Positions 1-9,628 of a DNA stretch of 64,000 bases are shown here, in pieces. Position numbers and translations under genes: made by a program. The notes below the pieces were generated by a model. That model did not search any database. It was given only the letters and a program-made list of their open reading frames with translations, and was not told the DNA's origin. Each line of letters begins with the position of its first letter. Position 1 is the stretch's first letter. Source of the stretch: Monosporascus cannonballus (Eukaryota; Ascomycota; Sordariomycetes; Xylariales); NCBI GenBank assembly GCA_004154925.1, contig QJNS01000128.1, positions 124,001-188,000 of the forward strand, in the 5' to 3' direction.

Positions 1-750
1 ATTTTCTTTCTCTGTAAAGAAAATGGGGCTGGTTGTCCTTTCACCAGGAACGTTCGGAAGTTGGAGACCCGGTGCCTCCATCTCGCCATACTCAACAGGA
101 TATCATTACGATATTTCCCTGCTGCAGCGACCAGTTTCAATCATACGGTCATGTTCATCTAAAGCGAACAAAAAATATTTGTGGGGTGCCAGGTTGCAAG
201 ACAGGTCTGTTGCCCTCTGACTCGGGGGTGAAGTTGGCAATAGAGAAAATCAGGGGGTCGGCGAAAGATGCCAACCCTCCCCAAGGAGGTCCATAGTATG
301 GTGATAGGACTTAGTGGTTCTGGCCGAACTCAGGCGCGCGCACATAGGTGAGATGGTTGTGGACGTTGGTCCCAGCATCCCACCTAATGTGGCACTTGTT
401 TGCTCTGTGGCTTTCGTTCTTTTGTTGATAGGAAATGTGGTTGTCCATAGGCCAAAGACCCATTGCTTATTATCAAATATATGTCCTACGTATCAGTTCC
501 TAATCCTTGTACGCTAGCAGTTATTTAGCCGGGCAGTCTCCTGTGTGCCGGCGTCAGCGGGGGAGACGGCTTCGGGAGTTTGTATTCCGGGCCACACGCC
601 GGAGCCATCTCCGCGTGGATGGGCCGTCCCATTTCTTTTGTTTACTTTCCATCCACACCGATGCACATCTTGGGGGCCCATGGAATGCTAACATGATACG
701 TTTGTAGTCGGCCTTGAGAGGACACTACGTCTTTTCCAAGCTGTTGCACA
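1..750. other. Intergenic / upstream region of the PEX11-like gene
   Basis: No convincing gene is seen in this stretch of ordinary base composition. An open frame on + (33-296, no ATG) has a Cys/His pattern vaguely like a degenerate C2H2 finger (CCSDQF..HLKR..CGVPGC), but it lacks a proper start and proper spacing. Around 587-604 there is TCCGG-N8-CCGGA, an inverted pair of the CGG half-sites that Zn2Cys6 regulators commonly bind. The region probably contains the promoter and a first exon of the following gene, which I could not place. Confidence 0.35.
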
Positions 751-754
751 GATC

Positions 755-1627
755 TTGTCGTCGTATACCCTGCCGTTCAACTTACTAATCCACCTCTTCA
801 CATTATCCACGGAGAAGCCACCTTCACCAGCTTCGACCCACGTCATCCTCTTAGCTCTCCGCCAACGCTTCGCGCTAGCCCGGCGTTTCCTCCGACTCTT
901 CCGCTTCCTCGAGTCCTTCAGCGCGGCGCAGAAGCTGTACCTCAGCGCCGCCAGCGCGGCCGCCGAGGGCCCCGGGGATTCGAAAGCCCAGCGGCGGGTG
1001 GGAGATACCGGGATCGACGCCGAGGTCTGGCTTGACATATTCGGCCGCACTTTCAACGGCATGTACCTCCTGCTCGAGGCGTCCACGATCGTTGAGGCGC
1101 TGGAGATCGACGGCCTCGCGGTCTGGGCCCCCGAGACCGGCGGCCGCGTCTCCATAGAGGCCCAGCGGTTCTGGCTATTCGCGCTGGTTTGCGGGGTCCT
1201 CGCCGGGCTCGCCAGGATCATAAAGGTCCTCGCGTACACACCCGGGCAGTCCACCGGGGAGGACTACTCGCAAGGCACCGTGGACGAGAACGGCGGGGTC
1301 GCGGGAGCCGTGCCGGAGGACAAGGATCAAGAAGGGAAAACGGAAACGGAGAAGAATTTGACGAATCAGGAGCGGGCGAGCCAGTGGGACATCGCCGAGG
1401 AGAAGCAAAAGACGCGGGAAATGAGCTGGCGACAGGCGCAGGCTAACGTCCGCGGTCTGACGTGCAGCGTTATGGCTAATGCTCTTGATATCGCCTTGCC
1501 GGGAACGGCGGTGGGCTGGCTCAACCTGGAGTCAGGAACGGTCGGTGTGGCCATGTTCATTACGTCGATTCTAACAGGCTGGGACGTCTGGGAGAGATGT
1601 GGACGGGAGGTCAGCGGGATGCGGTGA
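755..1627 (+). CDS. PEX11-like peroxisomal biogenesis protein (5' end unresolved)
   Basis: Likely a peroxisomal membrane protein of the PEX11 family, which elongates and divides peroxisomes. The 290 codons read here include the basic amphipathic stretch RQRFALARRFLRLFRFLE (about residues 37-54), the block MYLLLEASTIVEALEIDGL (about 107-125) and a hydrophobic FWLFALVCGVLAGLARII segment (about 141-158). A second hydrophobic C-terminal region lies near residues 235-285. An acidic, Lys-rich linker (about 170-215) separates the two halves. The frame has no ATG: it opens at TTG 755, and an in-frame stop lies at 716-718. The sequence GCACAG ending at 751 looks like a 3' splice site, so a short upstream exon carrying the true start is likely. 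The family is usually about 230-320 aa, so little is missing. The stop at 1625-1627 lies only 4 bp before a repeat that recurs inverted beyond the next gene. Function is from family resemblance only. Confidence 0.72.
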   Translation: MSSYTLPFNLLIHLFTLSTEKPPSPASTHVILLALRQRFALARRFLRLFRFLESFSAAQKLYLSAASAAAEGPGDSKAQRRVGDTGIDAEVWLDIFGRTFNGMYLLLEASTIVEALEIDGLAVWAPETGGRVSIEAQRFWLFALVCGVLAGLARIIKVLAYTPGQSTGEDYSQGTVDENGGVAGAVPEDKDQEGKTETEKNLTNQERASQWDIAEEKQKTREMSWRQAQANVRGLTCSVMANALDIALPGTAVGWLNLESGTVGVAMFITSILTGWDVWERCGREVSGMR

Positions 1628-1630
1628 GGC

Positions 1631-1815
1631 ACATGTTACTAGCCACATCTTTTATATGTAACGTCACAATCCACTAAATTTGGACATTATGTCCATCCAC
1701 GATAGCTTCAAATGGATGGATGTCCATGTTGGGACAATCTAAAGGGGTGGATTGGGCTTGGCGGTTGCGCAACGGATTGTGCAACCGGTGGACTTCGGTT
1801 GAGTAGCTTTGACCT
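1631..1815 (+). repeat. Inverted repeat, left copy (flanks the dehydrogenase gene)
   Basis: Reads as the reverse complement of 3592-3734. Shared blocks include ACATgTTACtAGCCACAT (1631-1648), ATGTcCATCCAcGATAGCTT, and a core with GCAACGGATTG and GCAACCGGTG near 1768-1790. Most differences between the copies are C/T or G/A, as RIP or simple decay would give. The left copy has about 40 extra bases in the middle. Within it are a perfect 7-bp-arm palindrome (TGGACAT..ATGTCCA, about 1681-1695) and a CCATCCA/TGGATGG stem, so it can fold. It may be a miniature transposon, or one arm of a larger terminal inverted repeat. Confidence 0.7.
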
Positions 1816-2342
1816 TTGCCTGTCCTTCTCCTACGGCGATAGCGGCTCTAGAATCAGACATTAACTCCATGTGTACCTAGAACCATTCAATTGTCGGTCT
1901 TGAAACAAAGACAGCGCTCTATTTATGATTTTCATCAAAGAAACCCTGGTCCAGCCCCAAATGCCAGAATTATCGCCCTGGGCCAGTGTTACTAATTGTT
2001 CAGCTGAAACCCGCGGGATTCGCGGCCAGCTGAGAGGAACCCAACTAACCGGATGGAGACATAGGATAATTCCTGGTGTAGCTCCAGCTTTATCTCCGCC
2101 GCTGGCGGTGGTCCGGCCCCGCTGCACATCCGAAAAGTAGCTGGCTACGTTCCAATGTGCACCTTGGAATGCAATGACTGAAAGGTATATATATGCGAGG
2201 CGCCATGGGTTATTTCTGGAATGGACAACCATACACTAGGGGGGGCCAAAGAATATAAACTGTCTGGCGAAATATCTACCTAATCTCATCATTTCCCATA
2301 ATCCATATAGAATAACATAGGTTCAAGGACGACGCGATCACA
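1816..2342 (+). promoter_or_regulatory. Promoter region of the short-chain dehydrogenase gene
   Basis: No gene is seen. Two TATA-like stretches precede the start codon at 2343: TATATATATG at 2186-2195 and TATAAA at 2254-2259 (84 bp upstream, a better distance). A CCGCGGGATTCGCGG block lies near 2011-2026. No binding site can be assigned with confidence. Confidence 0.4.
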
Positions 2343-3461
2343 ATGCCTGGAACCGTCAGTTTCATGAAACAATCCTTCCCAGGAAAGCCGAATTTCACCG
2401 AAAAAGACGTCCCAGACTTAACAAACAAGGTAGGCGCACCTAGACTCCTTACCTGATCGCCACACAAAATGTAGCCGAGTGCTCAGCATGACATAGACTA
2501 AACATGCCACCAGGTCATCATCGTCACTGGATCAAATACTGGTCTCGGCAAGGAGATCGCCCAGATTCTTTACTCCAAGAACGCCAAAGTTTACATGATG
2601 GCACGGTCAGAGCAGAAGACAAGGAAAGCCATCGACAACATTAAGATGGCGGTTCCCAAGTCCACCGGCGACTTGGTCTACATTCCCCTGGATCTCTCTG
2701 ACCTCGTAAGCATCAAGGCCTCGGCAGGCGAGTTTCTTCGCAGGGAGCAGAGACTTCATCTCCTGTTCAACAACGCGGGCGTCGGGTATCCGGAGAAAGG
2801 ATCCAAGACGAAACAGGGCTATGAACTCCAACTCGGCGTGAATTCTATCGGCACGTTTGCATTCACAAAGCTCCTGACACCGACTCTCGTCTCGACAGCT
2901 AAGGCATCGCCGCCCAACTCAGTCCGTGTGATCTGGGTTTCGTCCTCGGCCGCCGAGGCCCTCAATCCTAAGGGGTTCGTGGAGAATCTACCACATATCG
3001 AGAACAAGGGGGCATTCGACCAATACTGCGCCAGCAAGCTGGGGAATTACTTTCATGCCACCGAATTCGCGGCCCGCCACAAGGCGGACGGCGTGCTGTC
3101 CGTCCCCTTGAACCCTGGCAATCTCGACTCGGACTTCTGGCGCACCCAGGGAGCCCTCATGACATGCATCCTTCGGAAGACCTTACTATACCCCCCGATT
3201 TATGGGGCGTACACAAATCTATTTGCGGCGTTCTCGTCTCTGATCACTCCTGAGAACTCGGGACACTTTGGTGAGTACCGTTGATTCTCGGTCGCTGTCT
3301 AGAAAAGCTTGACTAATTCGCAACTAGTTGCTCCATGGGGAAAGCTGTGGACTGTTTCTAAGGAAATGATCGCTGCATCCAAGACGAAGTCTGAAGGTGG
3401 TACTGGAACCGCGCGGGATTTCTGGGATTGGACTGAGACGCAGGTCAACCAATATATCTAG
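2343..3461 (+). CDS. Short-chain dehydrogenase/reductase (SDR), 3 exons
   Basis: An NAD(P)-dependent oxidoreductase with a Rossmann fold; the substrate is unknown. Exons are 2343-2429, 2514-3270 and 3328-3461, giving 978 nt and 325 aa. Introns of 84 and 57 nt have GTAGGC..CAG and GTGAGT..TAG ends and ACTAA-type branch sites. The ATG gives MPGTVSFMKQSFPGKPNFTE, and the first intron falls just before the first beta strand. Key residues: cofactor motif TGSNTGLG (34-41), NNAGV (115-119), Ser run 172-174, and catalytic Tyr200/Lys204 in YCASK. The overall layout resembles the fungal SDRs grouped with retinol-dehydrogenase-like or WW-domain-oxidoreductase-like proteins; no WW domain is present. All catalytic residues are intact, so it should be active. 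Base composition is normal and there is no RIP damage. A TATAAA lies 84 bp upstream. The gene lies between the two arms of an inverted repeat (1631-1815 and 3592-3734) and is followed by a FAD monooxygenase on the same strand. A tailoring role in a small pathway is plausible but inferred. Confidence 0.9.
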
Positions 3462-3591
3462 ATGTTCTCATAGTTATGGCGTTAGGGTGTTTCTTTCTTT
3501 CATTAGGAGTGGATCAGTGGATTTAGCAGTATTTCAAGTTCTCTCAGTTTCCTTTTGACTTCTTTTATCTGGCGGCTCCAGAGGTTGAAAT

Positions 3592-3734
3592 GGCTTAACT
3601 GAAGTTCACCGGTTGCGCAATCCGTTGCCCAACCGCTAAGCTTAATCTATCGTTTAAAGCTATCTTGGATGAACATAGTGTTCCTATTTCATGGATGTGG
3701 CATTATATATCAAAATATGTGGCTGGTAATATGT
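3592..3734 (-). repeat. Inverted repeat, right copy (flanks the dehydrogenase gene)
   Basis: Partner of 1631-1815 in opposite orientation. The core at about 3609-3634 (CACCGGTTGCGCAATCCGTT) is the reverse complement of the core of the left copy, with a few transitions. Similarity continues outward to ATGTGGCTGGTAATATGT at 3717-3734. The two arms enclose about 1.8 kb holding only the dehydrogenase. Without other copies for comparison I cannot tell whether this is one transposon with long terminal inverted repeats or two independent insertions. Confidence 0.68.
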
Positions 3735-4540
3735 ATTAGCCATTATGCCGGTTGAAAGGGTTATTGGGCCTAACCCAAGGCGCCGGGTCAGGTATGAGAC
3801 CCTGACATCACACACTGAAGCATATACAACTGAAGAAGCTTTATTATCAGGCTCTACCCTCCAAGAGGTCCTAGCTGGAAAGAGAGGACGGCGAAGCCTC
3901 CTTAAATACATGGAAAATCAACTGTAGCTATGAGGGATAACTGTCGAAAGTGACCGTAGGTGGTCCGATAAGTGGTGCAACTGATGGTCCCATTTATATG
4001 GGCCGTCGGCTAGGACCGACATCAGGGTACGGACTAGCACTGATGTACGTATTTTTACACCCAAAATGTTTAGCCAGTGACGTGCCTTTAGATATTTACG
4101 GGCTTTTACCGGTGACCATCCATATGGAGATTTCGTCGGTTCCATTTATATATTTAGGGAGGCGGCGGTAATCGTCGTTTATTTATTCCATAGGGGTGGT
4201 TTGTGTAATGGATTACGTTGCTTCGACCTATAGGCCGTTCCCGAAGTATAATCGAGTTATGCCTTCAAGAAACTGCCTATATATATCCGGGATGAAAATC
4301 GGATTTTTTTTTTAACTGGCCGGTTACATAATACCTGCTCATTTCTCATTTCTCATCAAAGTCTGTAAAGCATGGAGACAGGATCTGCTATTGCTGAACA
4401 CTCCCACTTATCCTGAAGACCACTTTTTGTTTGCGAGACGAATAAAGAAAAGTGTATAGATTCGTACTGCCGAAAATTAAGAAATTCCCCAAAGACGGGC
4501 TTACAACTGAACAGTTCATCGTTGGTGAAGAGTAGCGTTG
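3735..4540. other. Intergenic spacer with small palindromes, no gene recognised
   Basis: Two short open frames (3745-3927 and 3950-4171) give no recognisable protein and lack introns, motifs or context. Small inverted repeats are visible: GGGTTA/TAACCC around 3760-3778 and GTCAGG/CCTGAC around 3787-3806. This compact arrangement could be a decayed miniature element or LTR fragment. A run of nine or more T lies near 4305. Nothing else is supported. Confidence 0.35.
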
Positions 4541-4690
4541 GTCCCGGCTCCTAGTCCGGATAGTTCGGAGATCTCACACCGAGGTGGATCCGGAGAACGC
4601 GCGCCGAGGTGGGTATCTCGGCTACTACGCGCGCGCGACAGCGGTCCGATGAAATAGTTCGCGCATTCAAGCGCGGGCTCTATATGTTCT
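4541..4690 (+). promoter_or_regulatory. Cluster of CGG half-sites upstream of the FAD monooxygenase
   Basis: A GC-rich block contains several CGG/CCG triplets: TCCGGA (4556-4561), an exact CGG-N10-CCG at 4566-4581, TCCGGA again near 4589-4594, and CGCGCGCG near 4628-4638. Zn2Cys6 regulators typically bind paired CGG triplets, and one such regulator is encoded convergently at 7205-9322. The arrangement suggests, but does not show, that the monooxygenase is its target. The block lies 200-350 bp upstream of the start codon. Confidence 0.35.
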
Positions 4691-4890
4691 AGTAAACACT
4701 ACTATCGCATCTCCTGACCTTTATATTATAGCTTTATCCCACCACAAGAACACCAGTCTTTCACCTTATCGGTATACCATGTAGGCCCTTCCTCATCTAT
4801 TCCTTGGTAAGAAGTCATCTATGCCATCGGTGAGGCTCCTCTTCTCTGGGCGGCAAGTAATACAAGTCTCGCTGTTGCCTCTTAATTGCC

Positions 4891-6532
4891 ATGCGTCAAA
4901 CTGAGCGTCCCTTTCGCATCATTGTCGTCGGCGCCGGTGTGGCTGGCTTGGTGGCCTCTAACTGCCTTCAGAAGCTTGGCATCGACCATGTCGTTTTCGA
5001 AAGGCGCTCAGATGTCGCCTCAACGGTCGGGGCGGGAATTTCCATGTGGCCACACGGCCTCCGGATACTCCACCAACTCGGCTGCCTGGACGCTATTAAG
5101 AAGTCTGCCGTACCGCTCAAACGTTTCATGGGCCGGGGACCGGATGGGCGTCTGATACACGACAACGCTCTTTATACGCTCGTTGAGGAGAAGTAAACAG
5201 CCCTCATAGCTCATGTTTTCTCTCTTCGAACTGCTCTCTCAAAGTGTGCAGCGTATCTGCTGCATTGATGGGCCTTATGCGAAAGTGTATGTAAGCTGAC
5301 ATCGGCCAGCCACGGCATAGGTTTCTTTCCCCTCGAGAGATGCCGGTTTCTCCAGATCCTTTACGACGCATTGCCAGACAAGTCATTTATCAAAACCGGG
5401 ACCGCCGTAGAGGATGTGAAACAGTTCGCCGATGGGGTGGAGGTGAAACTTAGCAACGGCACCGTCGAGACCGGCGACATGGTTATTGGCTGTGACGGCG
5501 TCCATAGTTTGGCGCGGCACATCATGTGGGATCATGCCACTAAAACGTCACCGGGCCTTATACAGGTCAAGGAGAAAAAATGTATGTGATGTCACCGACT
5601 CACCCGCCCTTTGCAGGTGTTGAATCGGTTGCCCAAGGTGAAGGCTTAGGCTGATGAGAACCCGGCCCCTTCTAGCCCTCAAGACGTCATGGAAGACCCT
5701 TGTTCTCACAACACCGGCCATTCCAGAGCTCGGCGACCGTGACCTAACTATCACCTACAACAGCGGCTTCACTTTTCTTGCCACGTCCCAGCCGCACGCA
5801 GTGTACTTTTTCGTCATCTTCCGCCTCGACAAACCCTTCACTTGGCCCAAGCGCGAGAGCTATACGGACGACGACGCCGAATCGCTGGCTGAACTCGTGG
5901 CGGACAGGCCCGTGACAGACCAACTGGTCTTCGGTGAGGTTTGGAAGCGCCGTAATCGCGCGTGTGTCATCTCGCTTCAGGAGGGCGTCATGGAGCACTG
6001 GCATCACGGCAGGATCGTCCTCGCCGGCGACGCAATCCACAAGGTAAGTGAAGAGAGAGTAGAAGAAAGAGGCAGCGTAACCCCTTACTCTTTTGCGGCG
6101 TACTTGGATCTCACCTCTTCTTCAACACAGGTCCATCCTAACATGGCGTTCGGCGGAAACTCGGCTATCGAAGGCGTTGCGTCCCTAATCAATAGCATTC
6201 ACGGGGTGATGCAGACCACCAGCGGCTCTAGGCCCAGCGGCACAGCCCTCAACATGGCCTTTGCGGCGTATCAGGAGCAGCAGCGCCAGCGCATGAAGGA
6301 GATTATGGGGCTCAGCAACATGGTAGCCAAGATGCACACGTATGCTACGCCGGTTCACAAGTTCATGGCCAACTGGGTGCTTCCGCTGCGGGACGACAGG
6401 ATCTTCGCAGACCAAGTGGGTGCTTACATTGCAGCCGCACCGAAGTTGGAGTACTTGCCATATACCGGCTTCGTATCGGGACGTCTAGAGTGGAAGGAGA
6501 CAGGAGAACAGCGGGATATCAGGGAAACGTAA
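4891..6532 (+). CDS. FAD-dependent monooxygenase, PaxM-like, 4 exons
   Basis: A flavoprotein that would use FAD, NAD(P)H and O2 to hydroxylate or epoxidise its substrate. Exons are 4891-5192, 5310-5581, 5676-6043 and 6131-6532, giving 1,344 nt and 447 aa. Introns are 117, 94 and 87 nt (GTAAAC..CAG, GTATGT..TAG, GTAAGT..CAG). The third has no stop and a length divisible by three, so retaining it would add 29 aa. The FAD-binding motif is VVGAGVAG (GxGxxG at residues 14-19), the second motif GCDGVHS is at 161-167, and the GD motif GDAIHK at 309-314 is followed by the conserved HPNMAFGGNSA. The spacing and phrases such as ERCRFLQILYDALP and HGRIVLAGD match the fungal family containing PaxM and meroterpenoid epoxidases. 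Salicylate-hydroxylase-type enzymes share the fold and are the main alternative. No prenyltransferase, GGPP synthase or terpene cyclase lies nearby, so the substrate is unknown. All motifs are intact and there is no RIP damage. Without the introns taken out, the gene looks falsely broken by stops at 5194 and 5587. Confidence 0.9.
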
Positions 6533-7204
6533 GATACCAAGATGGAGAGCATACCTACGCGTCTTGGTAAAGTTGGCCCAGAGTACTGGCGAAACGGAAA
6601 GTATACAGATTACTTCTACACTGCACAAACCAGGTCGTGGATGATGCACAAAGTTGGTTAGAGAAGAGGTTGTGGAGGAGCCTGACGTGAAAAGATTTGC
6701 AGGCCCGATTTACCGTCTGATTTCCTGAGACTTTGATTTCGCTTCTTTTGCTGCACAATTAACGCCACAACCTGTCCCACGAAGCTGGATTCATTCTTCA
6801 ACCAATGCGTATTTCTCATTCCGGAGATAGAAGGGAGGTGAACCCTCATGTAGCATGCCAGCCAGGAAAGGGAAATCAGTAAGGCTGCACGTACCGTATA
6901 ATGGAACAATCGAACATCAATGGTATAACAGTCCATGTTAGGGACCGTTCATAGTCGGCAAAATACCCGCCTACCAGTAAACAAGACATATTTACTGTGT
7001 GTGGCGAAGGTACTTGTACTTTTCCACGATCCTATCGGGACGACGTTACCTCAAGCATTCCCCCATCCGTTCGATTCAGCCTCGATGCATATATCATATG
7101 TCTCAAGCCAGTTTGCGATATAAATCCCGAAGTGGCATAACTTGGCGCTCCGTCCCCTGCTTCATTTGGCATAAAGTGCCTTCTGGTCAAATACCGGTAT
7201 TAGT
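6533..7204. other. Convergent intergenic spacer
   Basis: Lies between the 3' ends of the monooxygenase (+) and the regulator (-). Open frames on either strand (for example 6658-6936 minus) have no recognisable content. Presumably it holds both transcript ends. No terminator signal can be assigned by eye. Confidence 0.5.
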
Positions 7205-9322
7205 CTACGCTACAAAGGGCAAATAAGAGCCATCTGGCCTAAAACTAAAATCCCAGGTGGGGGCCAAGATATCCTCATGTAACATGCTCAGAAGAACGTC
7301 ATCCGTCATCAAGGCATCACTCATAAATTCCGCCGCACCATTAACCTCACTCCCGCCGGTCCCGCTACTGGGCGTAGTAAAAGCGGCAACAGGAGGTGGT
7401 ACGCTCACCGGCAACTCGGCCAGGAACAATGCCTTGATAACGCGGAGTAGATGCGCCGTTTTGAAAAAGAGCCCCCTCCGTGGCCCTTCCGCATCCGTAA
7501 TGCCCAGTGCGGCGGGGACGCGGTCGATAGTCTCGCAGGATCGATCCAGGATCTCGAACACGTCGGCCCGCCGCCGCACCTCCTCCAGGTCCCACCCGGG
7601 CTCGTCGAGCGTGGCCAGCCGGAAGAGCGCCACGAGGCACTGCGTGAATTGCGAGAAGACATCAACGCTGACGCCGGCCCAGTCGCACAGCGGCATCTCG
7701 GAGAACACCGCCAGCCAGCGCTCAGCGCTGTCCAGCACCGAGTCTAGGTCCTGCAGCCGCAGGAATTGCCAGAACCCTGCATGGTCTTGGGGCTCCCTTC
7801 TTCTCGCCAGTAGGGACTCTCGGATCTTGAGTTCTGTTTGGCGTAGGTACAACTGCGTAGACCCTGGAAATGGTAGTTAGTTGTTCGATTTCCTTTGACT
7901 GCCGAAGCGGTGGGGGTGTGTTGGGTATCCTGACTATATGATTCGATATGGGTTGGTAAACTCTGTCGGATATCGCTGAGTTGCCCCAGAAGGGCCGCAT
8001 TTAAGATTGCCGGTGGCGCTTTTGGGCTTTCTCCTCCAACGAGCTCGTCTGTGGACGAACAGGTCAGCTGGTTTGTGATGATTTGGCACTTGATTTGCGT
8101 AGCCAAGAGAAAGTCTAAATGTGTCTCGCTCCCTTCATTGAGCAAGCGGAGACAACTATCCATATATGGCGTCCAACGAAGTGGCTCTGTTTTCCTATAT
8201 GTGGTCCACGTGCTATACTTTCGGGTGAGTAGGAATATTCAAGGTCTTTGGGCCTCGCGCGTGCTTGGAAGAACAGTACTCACGAAGATGAAAGATGGAA
8301 CACGGCCAGGAGCGTTCGGCGCTCCTCCATAGTCCGCGAATACAGCCTCGCGGGCTGTTGGATTAAAAGTCGACTAGGTCGTAGTGCGCTAGTAGGGACA
8401 TCATTATGGATGCCCAGTTCGAAAACAAGCGACACAGCCAGCTGAGCAAGCATAGTCATAAAAGGCTTGTCCTTTTTGAAGTAGTGAGACCTATAGTTGA
8501 AGTAAGTGGGTTTGAACTATTGCATATCAATCGTGGAGGTTGGGCATGAGACACAGACCAGGAAGCAAAGCAAACGACGCCGAGGAGTAGATCTAGATCA
8601 GCGAGATGTTGCGAGACTATCCGGCGTGATATTATCTGCCAAATGGTTTCCCCCATGGTGAATTGTTGTGAGACTGATTTAGTGGTTAGAGACATGATGA
8701 CGAGCCAAAGACAAGGCTTCTGGAGCCGCAGCTCTGCTGCGCTCATGGTGGTGGGTATGTGGATAAACGGGAACATCGGAACGAAGACGCGACGAAAAAG
8801 GCCCAGCTGCTCTTCTCCCAACCTGTCTGGCACCTCGTGGACGGACACATCTTCGAGGACCGGTGAAAGTGACATATGGGGACTGGCTGGGCGCAGAAGA
8901 TGGACGACATTAGTCGCTGTGTCTATCACGACGTCCGGGTCGCGGGCAAGCGTCGACAACATGGTGTCGGCACTGCCTTCGAGCACCCTTCCTGGCGACG
9001 CTTGTGGTGCTTGCTGCTGTTCTGGAGCCTGGGGCTGCCTCTCGCCAGCTTGGGCACGCAGAAGAGTCACTAGGTCATCTAGCTTCTCCTCCAACCGCGT
9101 AGCAGACGGAGGTTGCGTGGGCGGTGGCGGTGTGCGAGCCTTACGCTTACGGACAGCTAGGGCCGGCTCGCATGTTTTCCCAAGGCGATGGCATCGCTCA
9201 CACTCAGATCCGTCAGACCGGTAGAAACACTTGCACTTGGCACGAGAGCAGCCCACGCATGCCCTTCCATAAGGGGCAGGATTGCACGAAGAAGACGCCC
9301 CTGCTGTTGAATCGGGCGCCAT
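7205..9322 (-). CDS. Zn2Cys6 transcription factor, 4 exons
   Basis: A fungal-specific DNA-binding regulator acting in the nucleus. On the minus strand the exons are 9322-8559, 8490-8284, 8212-7935 and 7863-7205, giving 1,908 nt and 635 aa. Introns are 68, 71 and 71 nt; the last has a textbook AACTAAC branch and TTCCAG acceptor. The binuclear zinc cluster is Cys22-x2-Cys25-x6-Cys32-x8-Cys41-x2-Cys44-x6-Cys51, followed by a basic KRKAR stretch and a Pro/Gln-rich linker (about 60-110). The middle region resembles the fungal-specific regulatory domain: GVVCFASWSHYFKKDKPF, then LAQLAVSLVFELGI and METRRTLL-like MEERRTLLAVFHLSSS. The start at 9322 places the zinc cluster near the N terminus, as is usual. 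It lies convergent to the monooxygenase, whose upstream region carries paired CGG triplets, so it may be the local regulator (inferred). Base composition matches its neighbours and no RIP damage is seen. The donor sites GTCTGT and GTCAGG of introns 1 and 3 are weaker than usual. Confidence 0.88.
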
Positions 9323-9401
9323 TCTCTCCGCTCAGTGCCAACCGGCGCAGTATGGCAACAGGGCCCCACAAGGTATCGGGTTGGCCCCTACTAGCCCAGA
9401 T

Positions 9402-9628
9402 CGGATTTCGGCAAAAGCGGAGCAAGCAATTGCCCGGCGAGGGTTGCTAAACCCACGAAGGGCGAGGAAGGTGGAGTCGAAGTTCACGGGCCCGCGGGCC
9501 TTCCTAGTGCACGGATCGGCGGACTTATCTAAATCCGCGGGATTATAACGTAATCGACCAAGAAGGGAGGTCTCTAAAACATTCACGAAATTTCCCGCAC
9601 AATTAGAGACCGAGCCTGCCGAAATCCG
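9402..9628. repeat. Possible miniature inverted-repeat element
   Basis: A perfect 12-bp inverted repeat, CGGATTTCGGCA at 9402-9413 and TGCCGAAATCCG at 9617-9628, bounds 227 bp. An inner 9-bp inverted repeat, GGTCTCTAA (9569-9577) and TTAGAGACC (9603-9611), lies near the right end. AAATCCGCGGG also occurs internally near 9531-9541. No clear target-site duplication is visible. It lies just upstream of the regulator's start codon, so it could instead be part of its promoter. Confidence 0.4.

Noticed and set aside
33..296. C2H2-finger-like frame
   Set aside because: No ATG, wrong Cys/His spacing and no continuing exon; kept only as a remark.
688..1254. 188-codon open frame on the minus strand
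   Set aside because: Exact antisense of the PEX11-like gene; Arg/Ser-rich shadow protein with no domain.
5191..5660. Apparent stop codons and frame change breaking the FAD monooxygenase
   Set aside because: Both breaks fall in good GT..AG introns (5193-5309 and 5582-5675) with the correct phases, and splicing restores the family's conserved order, so the gene is not a pseudogene.
8456..8560. Separate short minus-strand genes in place of one regulator
   Set aside because: Three phase-consistent introns join all the pieces into one 635-aa protein with the expected domain order.
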